From positions 2,094,246 through 2,158,245 of the forward strand of contig LNAC01000164.1 in NCBI GenBank assembly GCA_002007465.1: a DNA stretch of 64,000 bases, written 5' to 3'. The stretch comes from Ailurus styani. Lineage: Eukaryota > Chordata > Mammalia > Carnivora > Ailuridae. The first letter of the stretch is position 1, and the number at the start of each line of letters is the position of its first letter. The translations under genes and the position numbers were made by a program. Under the pieces are notes generated by a model. That model made no database searches. It was not told where the DNA came from and was given only the letters and a program-made list of their open reading frames with translations. Positions 32,491-43,689 of the stretch are shown one piece after another.

Positions 32491-33780
32491 GGATAGCTGG
32501 ACTCCCAATACCCAAGGGCAGAGAAGGTAGAGGCTGCCCCTAAGGCTCAAGGAGTTCTCTCCCTTCCTGACATCACACACCATCTGCTTTGTCACTCACT
32601 GCAATGCCCCTGTCCTCCTTGGGCACATGGGACTATGAAACACTGGAGAGGGGAGGAAGAGGCTACCAGGCCTGCAGGGCCACCTCGAGGCCCAGCTGCT
32701 CCCAGGTCTTCATGTCCCTCCAGGCAAAGGGTCTGTTAAAGTTCTCAGGCACCATGAACCAAAAAGATAGAGCCTTCACAGGGTCTGCTGCCCTCTTTCT
32801 CTCATCTGAATCTGATTTTCCAAACTATTGGGTAGTTTCCCCAGCTCCTAGCCAATGCTTACAAACTGATGCTCAGACCCCAACAAGTAGAGAGAGACAC
32901 TTGAGCACCCAGTGGACCAGCCAGCCTGCAGGGACCTCAACACTCAAGGGTTGCCCTCTGGACAAAGCCTCTTCCTCTGAAAAGTTCCATTTCCATTCGT
33001 TGTGGCCCAAAAAGGAGACACAGTCATTGGCTGTCTCTGCACTTCTGAAGTAGGATCAATGCCGCTCCCTAGAAAAACAGCCCCAAGATGGGGACTACCC
33101 GCCCTTAGTCTTCCCAGCTCAGAAAGAGAACGGACGGGTGTTCTGAAGAAGGGGTAGGAAAGGCTGCAGGCCCTTAGGGAAGGAGGCCCCATTGGCCTTC
33201 TAAGGAGAGTCCTTCCCCCACCTCAGAGTAGATTTCCCAGCATGCCCCTGGGTCAGCCCACTTTCCGCTGATGCTGTTCATACCTGGTCTCTCCTGTGAA
33301 GGTGGCTGAGGACAAGGTGGCACCTCCTTCGGTGAGGAGCTCGGGTCTTCCCTCACTCCCACCCCCAGCCACTAAAAATGCCAAGTTTCCGGAGTACTTG
33401 CTTCACCTCAAGGGAGGCCGGGGGGGGTAGTATGGTGACTTGATAGAGGGCACCCCCAAATTACAACTTAGGAAGGACTTCAGGCAGCTGTCTATTTGGA
33501 AGGGACCTGGAGGTTTGGCTTGAAGCTACACATGCAGCCACTAACTGTACTTAAATACTAGGTTATAGATGGGTTACAGTGAAGTTTTCCCAAAGTGCTT
33601 TACATCACATGAAGAAAATACCAGTTGCCCATATCAAAAAATTAATGATGACGATAATGATGATGATAGAGATGTTGTGCGCACCAAGTCATTTCCCCTT
33701 CTCCCACAAGGCTGAGTATGAGGGCTGCCTGGACTGAGGAGGACATACCCCTTGGAAACGTAAGTCTACCTCAACTTCTG
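32491..33780. other. Mostly unique DNA, no gene seen
   Basis: Moderate GC. A 154-codon frame at 32589-33053 has no recognisable domain. A short GATGAT-type triplet run lies at 33645-33670. No strong regulatory cluster noticed. Confidence 0.4.
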
Positions 33781-33800
33781 CTGCAAAAATACGCTCCAAG

Positions 33801-34004
33801 GGCGCCTGGGTGGCTCAGTGGGTTAAAGCCTCTGCTTTCGGCTCAGGTCATGATCTCGGGGTCCTGGGATCGAGGCCCGCATCGGGCTCTCTGCTCAGCA
33901 GGGAGCCTGCTTCCTCCTCTCTCTCTGCCTGCCTCTCTGCCTACTTGTAATCTCTCTCTCTGCGTCAAATAAATAAATAAAATCTTTAAAAAAAAAAAAA
34001 AAAA
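33801..34004 (+). repeat. SINEC, full length, young
   Basis: Sense SINEC with intact head and a long A-tail. Exact 16-bp target-site duplication AAAAATACGCTCCAAG at 33785-33800 and 34005-34020. One of the least diverged copies. Confidence 0.98.
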
Positions 34005-34139
34005 AAAAATACGCTCCAAGCCACAGAGCCCTGGGCTGCGTCTGAGAGGGAAAGCAATGAGATGAGTTCCTAGGGCTGCCCTCTCTGGTTGAGCACCAAC
34101 TGGCTGGAGGGCAGACACACTGGATGCCCTTTTATGACC

Positions 34140-34420
34140 ACCCTACAAGGGAGCGTTGAATTACTGTATTTTCCCTGTTGCCCCCACTTTACAGATGAAG
34201 AAACTGAGTCTGGGAACAGCTATCTAACACTAGTCACCATTTCTTCAGTGCTAACTGGACCCTAAGCTGAGCTTCTAACTCATTAGCTATTTGTTCCCCA
34301 CTAATGCCCCGCTTTACTAATGAAGAAACTGAGGCTTACAAAGATTGTTGCCCTCCCAAGATTGCAGAATCAATATGTGACATAAATGAGACTAGAATCT
34401 AAATCCTGGACTGTCATAGT
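34140..34420 (-). repeat. Two adjacent MIR remnants
   Basis: Two antisense MIR cores: CCACTTTACAGATGAAGAAA near 34186 and CTTTACTAATGAAGAAACTG near 34312, the second followed by GAATCAATATGTGACATAAA. They may be two copies or a tandem-like duplication. Confidence 0.8.
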
Positions 34421-34499
34421 CCAGTCCCTGGGCACACAAACCACGTGTGATAAGGGCCCAGAGAATAGTCCCAGTAGGACGGTGGGACATAAGAGACAA

Positions 34500-34790
34500 G
34501 GGGCAGCCTTCATGTTTACGAGAATAAACACGTGACTTCACAGGGGAGGAAGAAGCTGACCTAGACCATGGAGAATGGTCAGGGTTACAACAAAGAGATG
34601 GAGAGGGAAGGGACTCTAAGCGGAGGGGATAGCACATGCAAAGGCTCCAAGGTGGGAACCTATGCAGCATGTCTGGGGAGCAGCCAAGGGGCGTGTGTTT
34701 GGTCAGTGGAGCAGAGGATCATGGGAAAGTGGGTCAAGAGTAGGTAAGAGAGGGATGCGGCCACGGGGGAAGCCATGGAGCTTAATGGCT
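34500..34790 (-). repeat. Probable L2 remnant
   Basis: Antisense L2-like pattern: GATAGCACATGCAAAGGCTC followed by CAAGGTGGGAACCTATGCAG. Diverged, ends unclear. Confidence 0.45.
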
Positions 34791-34925
34791 CAGGCTGTGA
34801 ATTTGAATCCTGACTGCCATTGACCAGCTGGGAAGGCTCAGTTTCTTTATCTGCAAAATGGAAATAATAAAAGTATTCACTTAAAAGCATTGTTCTGAGA
34901 ATTCAGACAGGCACTCTACCCAGCC
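34790..34925 (+). repeat. MIR remnant
   Basis: Sense MIR: GAATTTGAATCCTGACTGCC, CTCAGTTTCTTTATCTGCAA, then AATGGAAATAATAAAAGTAT. Confidence 0.88.
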
Positions 34926-35399
34926 TAAGAACTGACAACTGTTGTTCTTGGTACTGGGCCTTAGGGAGCCACTGAGGGCTCCTAACAGGGGGAGGGACTC
35001 CAGTAAAGCTGGGCGAGGAAAGGACTGGCACCACTGCTCATAACTTACCACAGATCAGCCCCAGGGCTTGAGAACAGTGAAACCAGATCGCTGGGCCCTG
35101 GCCAGCTGTCCCACCCAATGTTTCTTTGACATCTCCTCTTTCATCTTTAAAGAATCTTATGAATTTCCCTATGAGCAAACTATGCTTGTTTCTAATAAAA
35201 ATAACGTATTCAATTACTGAACTCTCCTCCCGGTAAGACAGACATTCCAGGAAGCAGAGCCATGTACGCAGCCTGCCTGCCAGCCACTGACACAACCAGG
35301 CCCCAGGCTGAGCACATGGCCTTGCAAGGGGAGGGCTTGGTTGGAATAGACTTGCGAGAAAACTTGCTGACCACAGACAGGCTCTCTTCGTCCCCAGAC

Positions 35400-35670
35400 T
35401 CAAGTGTCAGCTTACCTAACTTTTCAGAGAGGTCTTCCCTAACCACTGGATCAGCTGCATGAGTCAGTCCCATCACCTTATGTTTATGCTGGCCTAGCAC
35501 TTGGCCCTTACACTGTCCGTGTGTCTGTTACCAGGCTGTGTGTCTTGCCTAACCAGAAGGGATGATCCAGGAAAGCAGGACTCAGTCCTATGCACCACTG
35601 CTTTCCCACCGTAGAGCAGCACCTGGCACATAGGCAGCGCTCCATAAATACTTACAGGAAGAGGGAAGGG
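35400..35670 (+). repeat. L2 3'-end remnant
   Basis: Sense L2: CAGAGAGGTCTTCCCTAACC, GCAGGACTCAGTCCTATGC, GCACCTGGCACATAGGCAGC and CTCCATAAATACTTACAG. Confidence 0.75.
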
Positions 35671-35769
35671 AAGAGGCAAGAAAGAATTAATAAGGAACAA
35701 AATCTGGGTTCTTGCTCCCAAGGCTAAGAGGCTCCTTTGAAGACTCAATCACCCACTCTGTGCAATGGG

Positions 35770-36050
35770 CGGGGCCTCTAGCCTGGGACGCCGTGGCCAC
35801 ACTAGGATTCCATCCCCTCCCTGCAGCATTGTCACAGGCCTGCCTCTGGAGCTGCCCTTCCCTTCCCCGCACCCCATCTCAGAGAAACAGAAATTAATTT
35901 CCCTTTGGCATAAACTGATTTTGATGAGCCCAGTCCCCGGCGATTCATCATAGACCTCTCGGGGAGCACTGCAGGGAACGGCGGGTGGCGGCATGACTTA
36001 TGGGCCTCGCAGCCCCAGACATCCAGCTGCTTCTGATGGCTCCGGACACC
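35770..36050. promoter_or_regulatory. Candidate conserved regulatory element
   Basis: Repeat-free. The core at 35885-35960 reads AGAAATTAATTTCCCTTTGG and GCATAAACTGATTTTGATGA, then CGATTCATCATAG, with an imperfect ATGA/TCAT symmetry. AT-rich core flanked by CpG-containing DNA, typical of developmental enhancers. Confidence 0.4.
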
Positions 36051-36469
36051 TCCAGCCCCCCTAAATCAACAGCAAGGGAGCGACCTGGAGAGCTGCCCAG
36101 CTTGTCCTCCGGCTTGGTTGGTGCCCCTGGCAGGCGCCTCCCAGGTCAGGGGGCGCAGGCTGCGTGGAAGCGGGTGACTTCATCCAGGCTGACTCACCGC
36201 CGCCAGCCACTGGGGATGGACTGCAAGAGGGAGGTGGTGGCGGAACTCTCCAGTCTGGAACTTGAGGGGGAGGAATCCCCCCACACACACCCCTACAGCC
36301 CCAGGGCTTCCCCAAACCAGACTGTGGACTGTGCCCCTACCCCACCCCGCAACCATCATTCCAGGATCCACAATGATGTCCTGCAAATAGTCTAGGCCCT
36401 TGGCTCAGTCCTGGCCTGACGACTTCTGGGGCCCGGGCCCAGTGTCGTCCTAACCAGCCTTACCAGGTA

Positions 36470-36600
36470 AAACAGACTGACACTTAACCCCTAAGATTCA
36501 GTTTCTTTGTCTGTAAAACGGGCACCGTGACCCCTACTCCACCTACTGCTCAGACTATTAGGCAGATCTGATCGATGTGCTGGGGTCCTGGAGACAGGAA
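36470..36600 (+). repeat. MIR fragment
   Basis: Sense MIR: AGATTCAGTTTCTTTGTCTG and TAAAACGGGCACCGTGACCC. Confidence 0.75.
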
Positions 36601-36744
36601 TGTACCATGCGGAAGTAGGGACGGAAGCCCGACCAGGGGATCCCACACCGCGTGGTGGAAACCAGACCTCTTACCCTGGCCTGCAGCGCCCTGAATCAAT
36701 GCCCCGCGCTCCCCGCTTCCCTCTCACACTCCACCCTCGGCCAC

Positions 36745-37085
36745 AGTGAGCCTCCTTGGCCTCCTTAAGTTCATCGGGTGGGCTGTCCTCTTGCCGCCTT
36801 CAGGCCTCTGGCTCTAGGCTGTTCTCTCAGCCTCCCTCCCAACCCTGTCTTGCCGGCCCAAATCCTATTAACTCTCAGTTCTCAGCTTAAACCTCACTTC
36901 CTCTGGGAACCCTTTCCTAGCCCCAGTGTCTGTGTCCACACGGTCTCGCTCTTCCTCTATATTATCACAAAGTCTCCCAGGTGCCTCCCAGATGTTGCTC
37001 TTGATCTCCCCTGCATCCGTTGGGCCCAGCCCAGTGCCTGGCGCAGGGTAGGTGTTCCCTAATATTGGCTTATTTGAATTGAATT
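36745..37085 (+). repeat. L2 3'-end remnant
   Basis: Sense L2: TCAGCTTAAACCTCACTTCC, CTGGGAACCCTTTCCTAGCC, GCCCAGTGCCTGGCGCAGG and GTAGGTGTTCCCTAATATTG. Confidence 0.75.
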
Positions 37086-37384
37086 CCTGTGTCTACTCAC
37101 CTGAGGCTGCAAAAACGCACACAAGCATCACGCTCGCCACAAAGTGAGGGTTCACTACATGTCAATTAACACTGAGGTTGCTACTGGGAGTTGGCTCCTG
37201 GGAACCTGTGAGCTCTCCTTACCTGCCCCTACCTTCAGGCACGGTTCCAGCAATCCAGGGGGAGGGAAGGGAACCGGACAACACTTTTGTTCTGAAACGA
37301 CCCAAAGATACTTGCCTGCCTCTAGCAGAAAGAATATCCCCACGGAGTCAGGAGGCCCAAGTTTGAGACCTGCACACCCCTTCT

Positions 37385-37520
37385 GACTTGCTCCGGAGAC
37401 TGACTCCAACGCTGTATCACCATCTGTAAAGAAGGAAAAATTCCCACAGGACTGCTGTGAGGGCCAAGGTCAAAGGTGTGGAGACAGGTGTTTGGTTCAC
37501 CTTGATGAAGGATACAAATC
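37385..37520 (+). repeat. MIR fragment
   Basis: Sense MIR 3' part: TATCACCATCTGTAAAGAAG and CAGGACTGCTGTGAGGGCCA. Confidence 0.65.
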
Positions 37521-37662
37521 ACCATCATTATGAACATACCTCAGCCCTCCCCCCACCAAGGCAAGGTAGGGCTCAGAGGGGAGGGACCCCAAAACCAGAA
37601 CCATTATCAGCCAGGATCGAGTCTCACCCCCAGGCCTTCCATCTGGGGACCCCCAACTTCTT

Positions 37663-37857
37663 TTTTTTTTTTTTTTTTTTTTTTAAAGATTTTATTTATT
37701 TATTTGACAGAGAGAGATTACAAGTAGGCAGAGAAAGAGGAGGAAGCAGGCTCCCTGCTGAGCAGAGAGCCCGATGTGGGCCTCGATCCCAGGACCCTGA
37801 GATCATGACCTGAGCCGAAGGCAGAGGCTTTAACCTACTGAGCCACCCAGGCGCCCC
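37663..37857 (-). repeat. SINEC, full length, young
   Basis: Reverse SINEC with an uninterrupted T-run of about 24, then AAAGATTTTATTTATTTATT and right end GAGCCACCCAGGCGCCC. Target-site duplication CCCCAACTTCTT at 37651-37662 and 37858-37869. Confidence 0.97.
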
Positions 37858-37884
37858 CCCCAACTTCTTGCAATTGCAGAACCT

Positions 37885-38095
37885 CCTGTGAAACCCGAAG
37901 ACCGGGGCTGAACTTCTACTCCCTCACTGTGTAACTTTGGGCAAGTTCACCCTCGATGAACCTCAGGTTCTTCACCTAGCAAATGGCCGTGGCAACGGCA
38001 GCTGCCTCCTGGACTTCTCAAAAGGATTAAATGAGATAATTGAATAAAGAATGTAGTTTGCATTTAGCTTGAGGCCCCTTCAGCACTCCTTAATT
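37885..38095 (+). repeat. MIR remnant
   Basis: Sense MIR: CTGTGTAACTTTGGGCAAGT, GAACCTCAGGTTCTTCACCT, then AAAGGATTAAATGAGATAAT. Confidence 0.85.
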
Positions 38096-38589
38096 TACCC
38101 ATCACCATATCATCATCGACATCCCCCTAAATGCCGGAGCTATGCGTGGGGTAAGATGCCCATGTAGATCCGGGTCCCTCTGTACCACAGTAACTCCCAG
38201 AACCTTCACAGCAAACTGGGCTACTGAGACTCAGAAAAACTAGGACTTTTCAGACTGAAAAATCCCGGAAGGCAGAAGCCATGCCTCCCAAGTCTGGGGT
38301 CCTTATAGGATTGAGGCTACACCTCCCCCATCAGACTAGCGGCTTTTTCTCCCTTGTTTGGCCAGAGGGCCAGGTTTCTTATTTAGCACCTCCAGCCAAG
38401 CTCAGAGGAGCAGGAGGGGGTGAGGTCCAGCCCCTCTGCCTTCTTGCAGCACGAGGAAAGGTTCAGGCGGTGGACAAAGGTCGGCACGGGGACTGCCTGG
38501 TCCTAGCTGCCCCAGCTGACGCAGGGAGGCCTCGTGACTGCCCCCTGCCCCCACACTGGCTCCAGCTTCCCGCCTGACTGGGCTGAGCG

Positions 38590-38815
38590 CTTCAAAGCCA
38601 GCAGCCTCTGAAATGAGGCCTCAGCATCTGAGACGGCGGCTGGCGGGGGGAGTCAGGCAGGCCCGGCCCCCCGTGTGTGTCTCCAAGCACTCCTGTCAAT
38701 GTGGACTTGTCGGGCGGCAGGTAGCCACCAGGGTTGCAGGGGACAGCTTTGGGAGCCCGTGTCATGGCCAAAGGAGCATTAAAGCTACTGGCATGCCAAT
38801 GAGGCAGGGCCACAG
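38590..38815. promoter_or_regulatory. Candidate regulatory element
   Basis: Unique stretch with AAGGAGCATTAAAGCTACTG and CATGCCAATGAGGCAGGGCC near 38770-38812 beside CpG-containing DNA. Weak evidence based on composition. Confidence 0.25.
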
Positions 38816-38939
38816 GGGGCCAAGTCCTTCACTCGAGCAGGCGCTAGATGCCCACACGCTGCTGGGAGACGGAGCACTGCAGGGAGTGAGCACTGGGACA
38901 CGCACGCATGTACACACGCACTGCAGCACAGAATAGGAG

Positions 38940-39570
38940 GAAACCGTGGACATTCCGGACCTGGGCTCAAATCCTGCTTACCCTACTTCCTAGATATGTG
39001 ACCTCGGGTAGTGTGATGGGTGGAATTTTGTCCTCCCCAAAATTCATATGCTCATGTCCCTAACCCCCTGTACCTCAGAATGTCACCTTATTTGGAGAAA
39101 GAGCCCTTAAAGAGATAATCAAGTCAAAATGAGGTCATCGGGGTGGGCCCTCGTCCAATCCAACTGGTGTCTTTACAAGAAGGGGTAATTTGGCCACAGA
39201 CACGCATACAAGGAAGGCGATACGAAGAGACAGAGAGAAGACAGCCATCTACGAGTCAAGGACAGAGGCTGGAACAGTTCCTTCCCTCACAGCCCTTGAA
39301 AGGAGCCTGCCAATATCTTGATTTGAACCTCTAATCTCCACAACTGTGAGACCGTCAATGTCTGTGGGTGAAGCCACCCAGCATGTGGTACTTCGTCAGG
39401 GCGCCCTGGGACCATTTCTCAGAGCCTCGGTTCCCATAGGCCTACACAGAAATTATAACAGCACTTGCTTCCGAGGTTGCTATAAGGCTTAGATGAGATG
39501 GTATCTGTGAAGACAGCACTTAGCGCAGGATTCGACACACAGCACATGCTCAGTAAATGGTGGCTGCTTT
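38940..39570 (+). repeat. MIR split by a solo LTR
   Basis: Sense MIR: GACCTGGGCTCAAATCCTGC and TATGTGACCTCGGGTAG on the left; after the LTR it resumes with TTTCTCAGAGCCTCGGTTCC, GCTATAAGGCTTAGATGAGA and CACATGCTCAGTAAATGG. Confidence 0.85.
39012..39411 (+). repeat. Solo LTR of MLT/MaLR type (ancient endogenous retrovirus-like)
   Basis: Single LTR, no internal viral genes. Landmarks: ATTCATATGCTCATGTCCCT, CCTCAGAATGTCACCTTATT, GTGTCTTTACAAGAAGGGG, CACAACTGTGAGACCGTCAA and GCATGTGGTACTTCG near the 3' end. It interrupts a MIR. Subfamily assignment is from memory of the consensus and is uncertain. Confidence 0.7.
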
Positions 39571-39769
39571 TACTATCTGGTTATTAGTGACTATACACAC
39601 TTGCACATTTACTCCTCTATTCCAAATAACTCTGCGTTGTACACCTTCTGAGCACGAGGCACGGCTGAACAAATCTCCGTCCTCCAGGGTGCTTGGCAAG
39701 GAAGCCACATCCTTGTGGGAAACAGACAATCCCCGTACACACAAATTAGCTGATGAGAGAACAAATGCC

Positions 39770-40090
39770 TAGGCGTTTGCGCAGGTGTGCTCAGTGTCTG
39801 CACATGGGTGTTAAGGTAAGCAGACTGTGTGCATCTACATGTTGAGGTGTGCGTGGGGACATCGGGCTACCCACGTGCACACGCATGTTAGTTTCTGTGC
39901 AGCGGGGTACCCGAGGGCACACCCGCCTGTGTTCAGGCAGAGGCACACACGCATGTGTCACACATGTGCTGTTATCACGTGTGTGTACAGCTGTCCGTGT
40001 GGACCCATGAGAAGGTGTGCGCCACTGTGGATCTGGACAAGTATGGCTGAGCAGGGGTAGACGTGTGGGCAACTGTGTGCGAGCACAGCG
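39770..40090 (+). repeat. Degenerate TG-rich tract
   Basis: TG-rich low-complexity DNA (GTGTGCTCAGTGTCTGCAC, CACATGTGCTGTTATCACG). No pure microsatellite core. The following 40090-40550 is unique; it has a small direct repeat GCAGACATTA around 40321-40341 and no gene. Confidence 0.65.
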
Positions 40091-40561
40091 GGGCCCAAAG
40101 CTGGTGCCCCCTGCTGTCTGTGGCCTGAGAAGGAGTTCCGAGAGCTCATCTCAGCCATCCGCCAGCCTCAAGTAAACACACGCCCTCTTCCCAAAGTCAG
40201 ACTCAAATGCTCTTGTGCCCAGGGACCACCTAAGGACCCTCTCCAGAACAGGAAGTTTTTCTAGCATTCTGACCACAATCCCAACTTCAGAAATCAGTAG
40301 GCCCAAAGCCCCCGAATGAAGCAGACATTAGCAGACATTAGTTCCAGGCACATTTTGGTCCAGCATCCGCATTCAGCTCCAAAGGAAGGTGGGATCCCAC
40401 ATCCCCAAAAGCCTCTCCAATTTAGGATCCCTCTTCCTATCCTGTTCCTGCTCCCAAAATGCCCAACATCAACAGTCCCTGTCCCACCACCATCCCTTGG
40501 GAAGTGGCTCAGCTACCTGGCCTTTTCCCACCAGCACAGGATCCAACAGAGAAATATAGCT

Positions 40562-40675
40562 GTGGGTCACCTGGCGGGCCCAGTCAGAAGAACATGCGAT
40601 CTTGGGGGTGTGAGTTTAAGTCCCACAGTGAGTGGGCATAGCGATTACTTAAATATGGAAGAAAATAAATAAGCT
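40562..40675 (+). repeat. Old SINEC, diverged
   Basis: Sense old SINEC: GGGTCACCTGGCGGGCCCAG, GATCTTGGGGGTGTGAGTTT and GATTACTTAAATATGG. Confidence 0.75.
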
Positions 40676-40966
40676 TTATAAAAGGAGAAGGAGGCGGGGA
40701 GGGAGTGTAGCTGGACATGGGTCTAGGAGGGGGCAAGGTTTCAAGCACCCACCAGGCTGGTGCCCAAGGGGCATCTGTGACTGCTAGAGCTGTGTGAGGG
40801 AAAGACTTCCTAAGGGTGAAAAATGGTTCCCATGTGCACAGGCACTAGCGCTTCTGGCGGGGGGCAGGGGGACCCACAGATGAGGAAACCAAGGCACAGG
40901 CACTGTAGCTCATCTGCTCTCCAGAACCCAGCTGATTAGTGGCAGAGCAAGAGAGCCCAGACTCTT

Positions 40967-41150
40967 TTTTTTCCTTCTAAGATTTTTATTTATTTATTCG
41001 AGAGAAAACATGAGCTGGGGGAGAGGCAGAGAGGGAAAGGCAGACCCCCACTGAGCAGGAAGCCTGACTCAGAACTCGATCCCAGGACCCTGGGATCATG
41101 ACCTGAGCCAAAGGCAGATGCTTGACCCACTGAGCCGCCCAGGTATCCCA
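40967..41150 (-). repeat. SINEC, older copy
   Basis: Reverse SINEC: AAGATTTTTATTTATTTATT and CTGAGCCGCCCAGGTATCC. Target-site duplication AGAGCCCAGACTCTT / AGAGCCCATACTCTT at 40952-40966 and 41151-41165, one mismatch. Confidence 0.95.
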
Positions 41151-41169
41151 AGAGCCCATACTCTTAACC

Positions 41170-42340
41170 ATGAAGCCCCTACCCTATGGTATGACCCTAA
41201 ACAGTCCCTTCTCTCTCAATCTCCCAGTCTGTGCAGTGAAGGTGCTAACTGCCATGACCTCTGATCTTTGTGGGACTTCCAGGTCTGAGTCCTGGGTGAG
41301 GTCATAAGGGGTCAAGCCTCAAAGTGAGAGCCAAGGCCTCCCCCAGGGTCTTGTGAAGAATGCAGTGACCTCCCTACATCAATGAACCAGACTTTCTACG
41401 TACTCCCCACATCTGCCCTCCCTCCTCATATCTACAAGCTCACAAGGTCAAGTGGTCTGCAGTGCACCAAGGCCTGAGAATCCCTGGGGTGGTGGGATCC
41501 CTTAGCAGGAAAGTAGGTAAAGGAAAATGGAAAGCACCCCTGCTTAGCCCCTGCTGGGTGAACTTCAGATCACAAGGCTGAGGACGCTCTGAGGCCTGGC
41601 TATCACTTCCTCATCCAATGGGCAAACCTCCTCCAATGGGGAGATGACTGAATTCCAGAGGCGCTCTCCATCATGGCGATGATGGGGAGGAAGAAGTGAG
41701 TTCCGTCCCAACCATCTCTCCCTGCCATCCTTGAGCCAAACAGCCTCGAGGGTCTTAACCGATGCTTGCCTCCCCCAGGAAACTTGAGCACAGCTAAGGG
41801 AAGGGAAGCCTGGGGATGCAGGAGAGACAGGAAGGTGGGAATCCACACAAAGGCTGACCCCAGCCAGGCCAATTGGCCAGCCGGCCCACCCAACCCCCTG
41901 CAGTAGGCAGCTTGGCAGGGCTGAGCGCCAGCTCCTGGAGCCAAACCGAGTTCCCACCGAGTGTGCTTAATGCAGCGGCGGCAGTGACATTTCTGCCGTC
42001 AGAAGCAGAAACAGGAACCCGGCCATGTTGATGAAGGGCGCCCAGAGTACGAGCGGGAGATGTAGGAGGGTGGGGTTCCCACGCCTGCACCCGTTGCCCT
42101 AACCACCCACCCCTGCCTCTGCCCAGTGCCCAACCCAGAGGGTCACAAAACGGATCGCCAGCCAGGGAAACTGCTACAGAGGAACCCCCACCCTTTGGCA
42201 TAGGTTGGGAAACTGAGGCCGTAGCGCTGACACTAGCCAGATCTGGAGAAGATAAAAGAAGGAATCGAGAAAAGCCCCGAGGAGGATGTCTTGAGGAATG
42301 ATCAGGTGGGCATGCCTGTCTGAGGAGCCAGAATGCTGAG
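41170..42340. other. Unique DNA, no gene seen
   Basis: Several long frames on the reverse strand, up to 215 codons, lie here and extend into the CpG block on the right. They overlap each other in different frames and show no family features, so I do not call them genes. Confidence 0.4.
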
Positions 42341-42359
42341 CCCAAGCGACAGCAAGGAC

Positions 42360-42950
42360 TGGTCTCAAAAGAGCCTGCACACCTGCCCCCCAACCCTGGC
42401 GCGCCCTCATGAGGGCGCTCGAGGCGCCTCTGATCTGCCAAGCAGCGAGAGGGTTAAGCTTCCTCTTCGTACTTGCCGCAGTAAGTGGAAAGGAAAGAAG
42501 TGTCAACTCTGTTCTCACCACAGCGGGGCTGTCGGATGGCACCTCCCCCCGCCCCGCGCACCCCGCCCGGCCTGCTCCCCCGCCCTCCCCTCGGAGCGCG
42601 CGCGCACACACCTCCCACCGCTTTGCCCAAATTATTTTCGATCCCGGGAGACTCCGGATGCCAGACGCGCTCCGCGGCGGCGGCGGCCGCGCCTGATTCA
42701 TTGCGCCAAAGCTGCAGATGCGACCTCCCGCCTGCGCCCTGTGCCCCGGCCCGCGCCGGGCTGCGTGCGCGCCTGGAGAGATGGGGGGGTGGCAATTTGT
42801 AGGCGCCCCCCCCAAGAGGAGGGACCCGGCCCCCCGGGGCCAGGTCCCCACTCCCCAGCTCCCCGGGCAGCGCTAATTAGCTTCCTCGGGGGGCGCCACG
42901 CGGCGTGAGGGGCGGCAATTTCCCGGCTGGGCTGCGGGGGAAGCGCTCCC
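42360..42950. promoter_or_regulatory. CpG island-like block, part 1
   Basis: Very CpG-dense (GGAGCGCGCGCGCACACAC, CGCTCCGCGGCGGCGGCGGC). A GCTAATTAGC palindrome lies near 42872-42881 and CAAATTATTTTCGATCCC near 42628. It is the left part of a 2.5-kb CpG-rich domain and a strong candidate for a promoter of a gene or long non-coding RNA. Confidence 0.65.
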
Positions 42951-43079
42951 ACCGCCTGGGAAGGTGAAATGGGAAACTCGATTCAAAGAGAGCTTTCCTC
43001 CCCCCTCCCGCCAAGCGCCGTAGAAAACGGGTTTGAAATTCCTCCTCTTTTTTTTTTTTTTTTTTTATTTATAGTGCAC

Positions 43080-43460
43080 CGTCTCCATGGAAACCGCGGA
43101 GGAGGTCACGGTAGCTGGGCCCCCGCGCGTCACCCCGCGCCTCGCCGGCTGCAGGCGCCCGGATTGCGGCCTCCCAGGCGCCGCGGCCCGCGTGGACTCT
43201 ACTCCGAGTTCCCCGCCCCCGCTCCAGTCAGCCGGCGGCTCAGGCCATATGACTCTGCCGGGTCCCAACCGGGAACAGCGCACCTGGGCACCAGCGCGCT
43301 AGGCTGTTGTGCCTCTGTCCCCGGGCTCCAGCACGCGGGAATGCGCCAAGAAACACGTGCCTAGCTCCAAGACGGGAACATGTGCGGCAAGGCGCCGCCG
43401 AGGAGCTCCCTGCGCTTGTGAATACCCTGGGGGATCGACCTATATAGGCGCACAACTCCA
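43080..43460. promoter_or_regulatory. CpG island-like block, part 2, with RFX-like site
   Basis: CpG-dense block starting right after a T-run and TATTTATAG (43067-43075, TATA-like). GTCTCCATGGAAAC at 43081-43094 resembles an RFX X-box. A 71-codon forward frame starts here at 43087 but is not recognisable. Confidence 0.55.
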
Positions 43461-43474
43461 AAGCGCTTGCTAAA

Positions 43475-43660
43475 ATGAGACCACCCGTGGTTAAGAACTC
43501 TGGAGTCCCTCCTGGGTAACTTACTAGCTATGTGACTTCGGGCAAGTCACAACCTCTCTGCCTCTCAGCTTGCTCATCAGCAAAATGGAATTGTGAGCCT
43601 TGAGACAAAGTACGTTAAACGCTTAACACTATGTTTGGCAAGAGGTTCTGAAAAATGGTA
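43475..43660 (+). repeat. MIR, nearly full length
   Basis: Sense MIR: CTAGCTATGTGACTTCGGGC, AAGTCACAACCTCTCTGCCT, AGCAAAATGGAATTGTGAGC. Retained between two CpG-dense blocks. Confidence 0.92.
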
Positions 43661-43689
43661 GCTGTGGTTTGGGGTGGTTTTGTTTTGTT

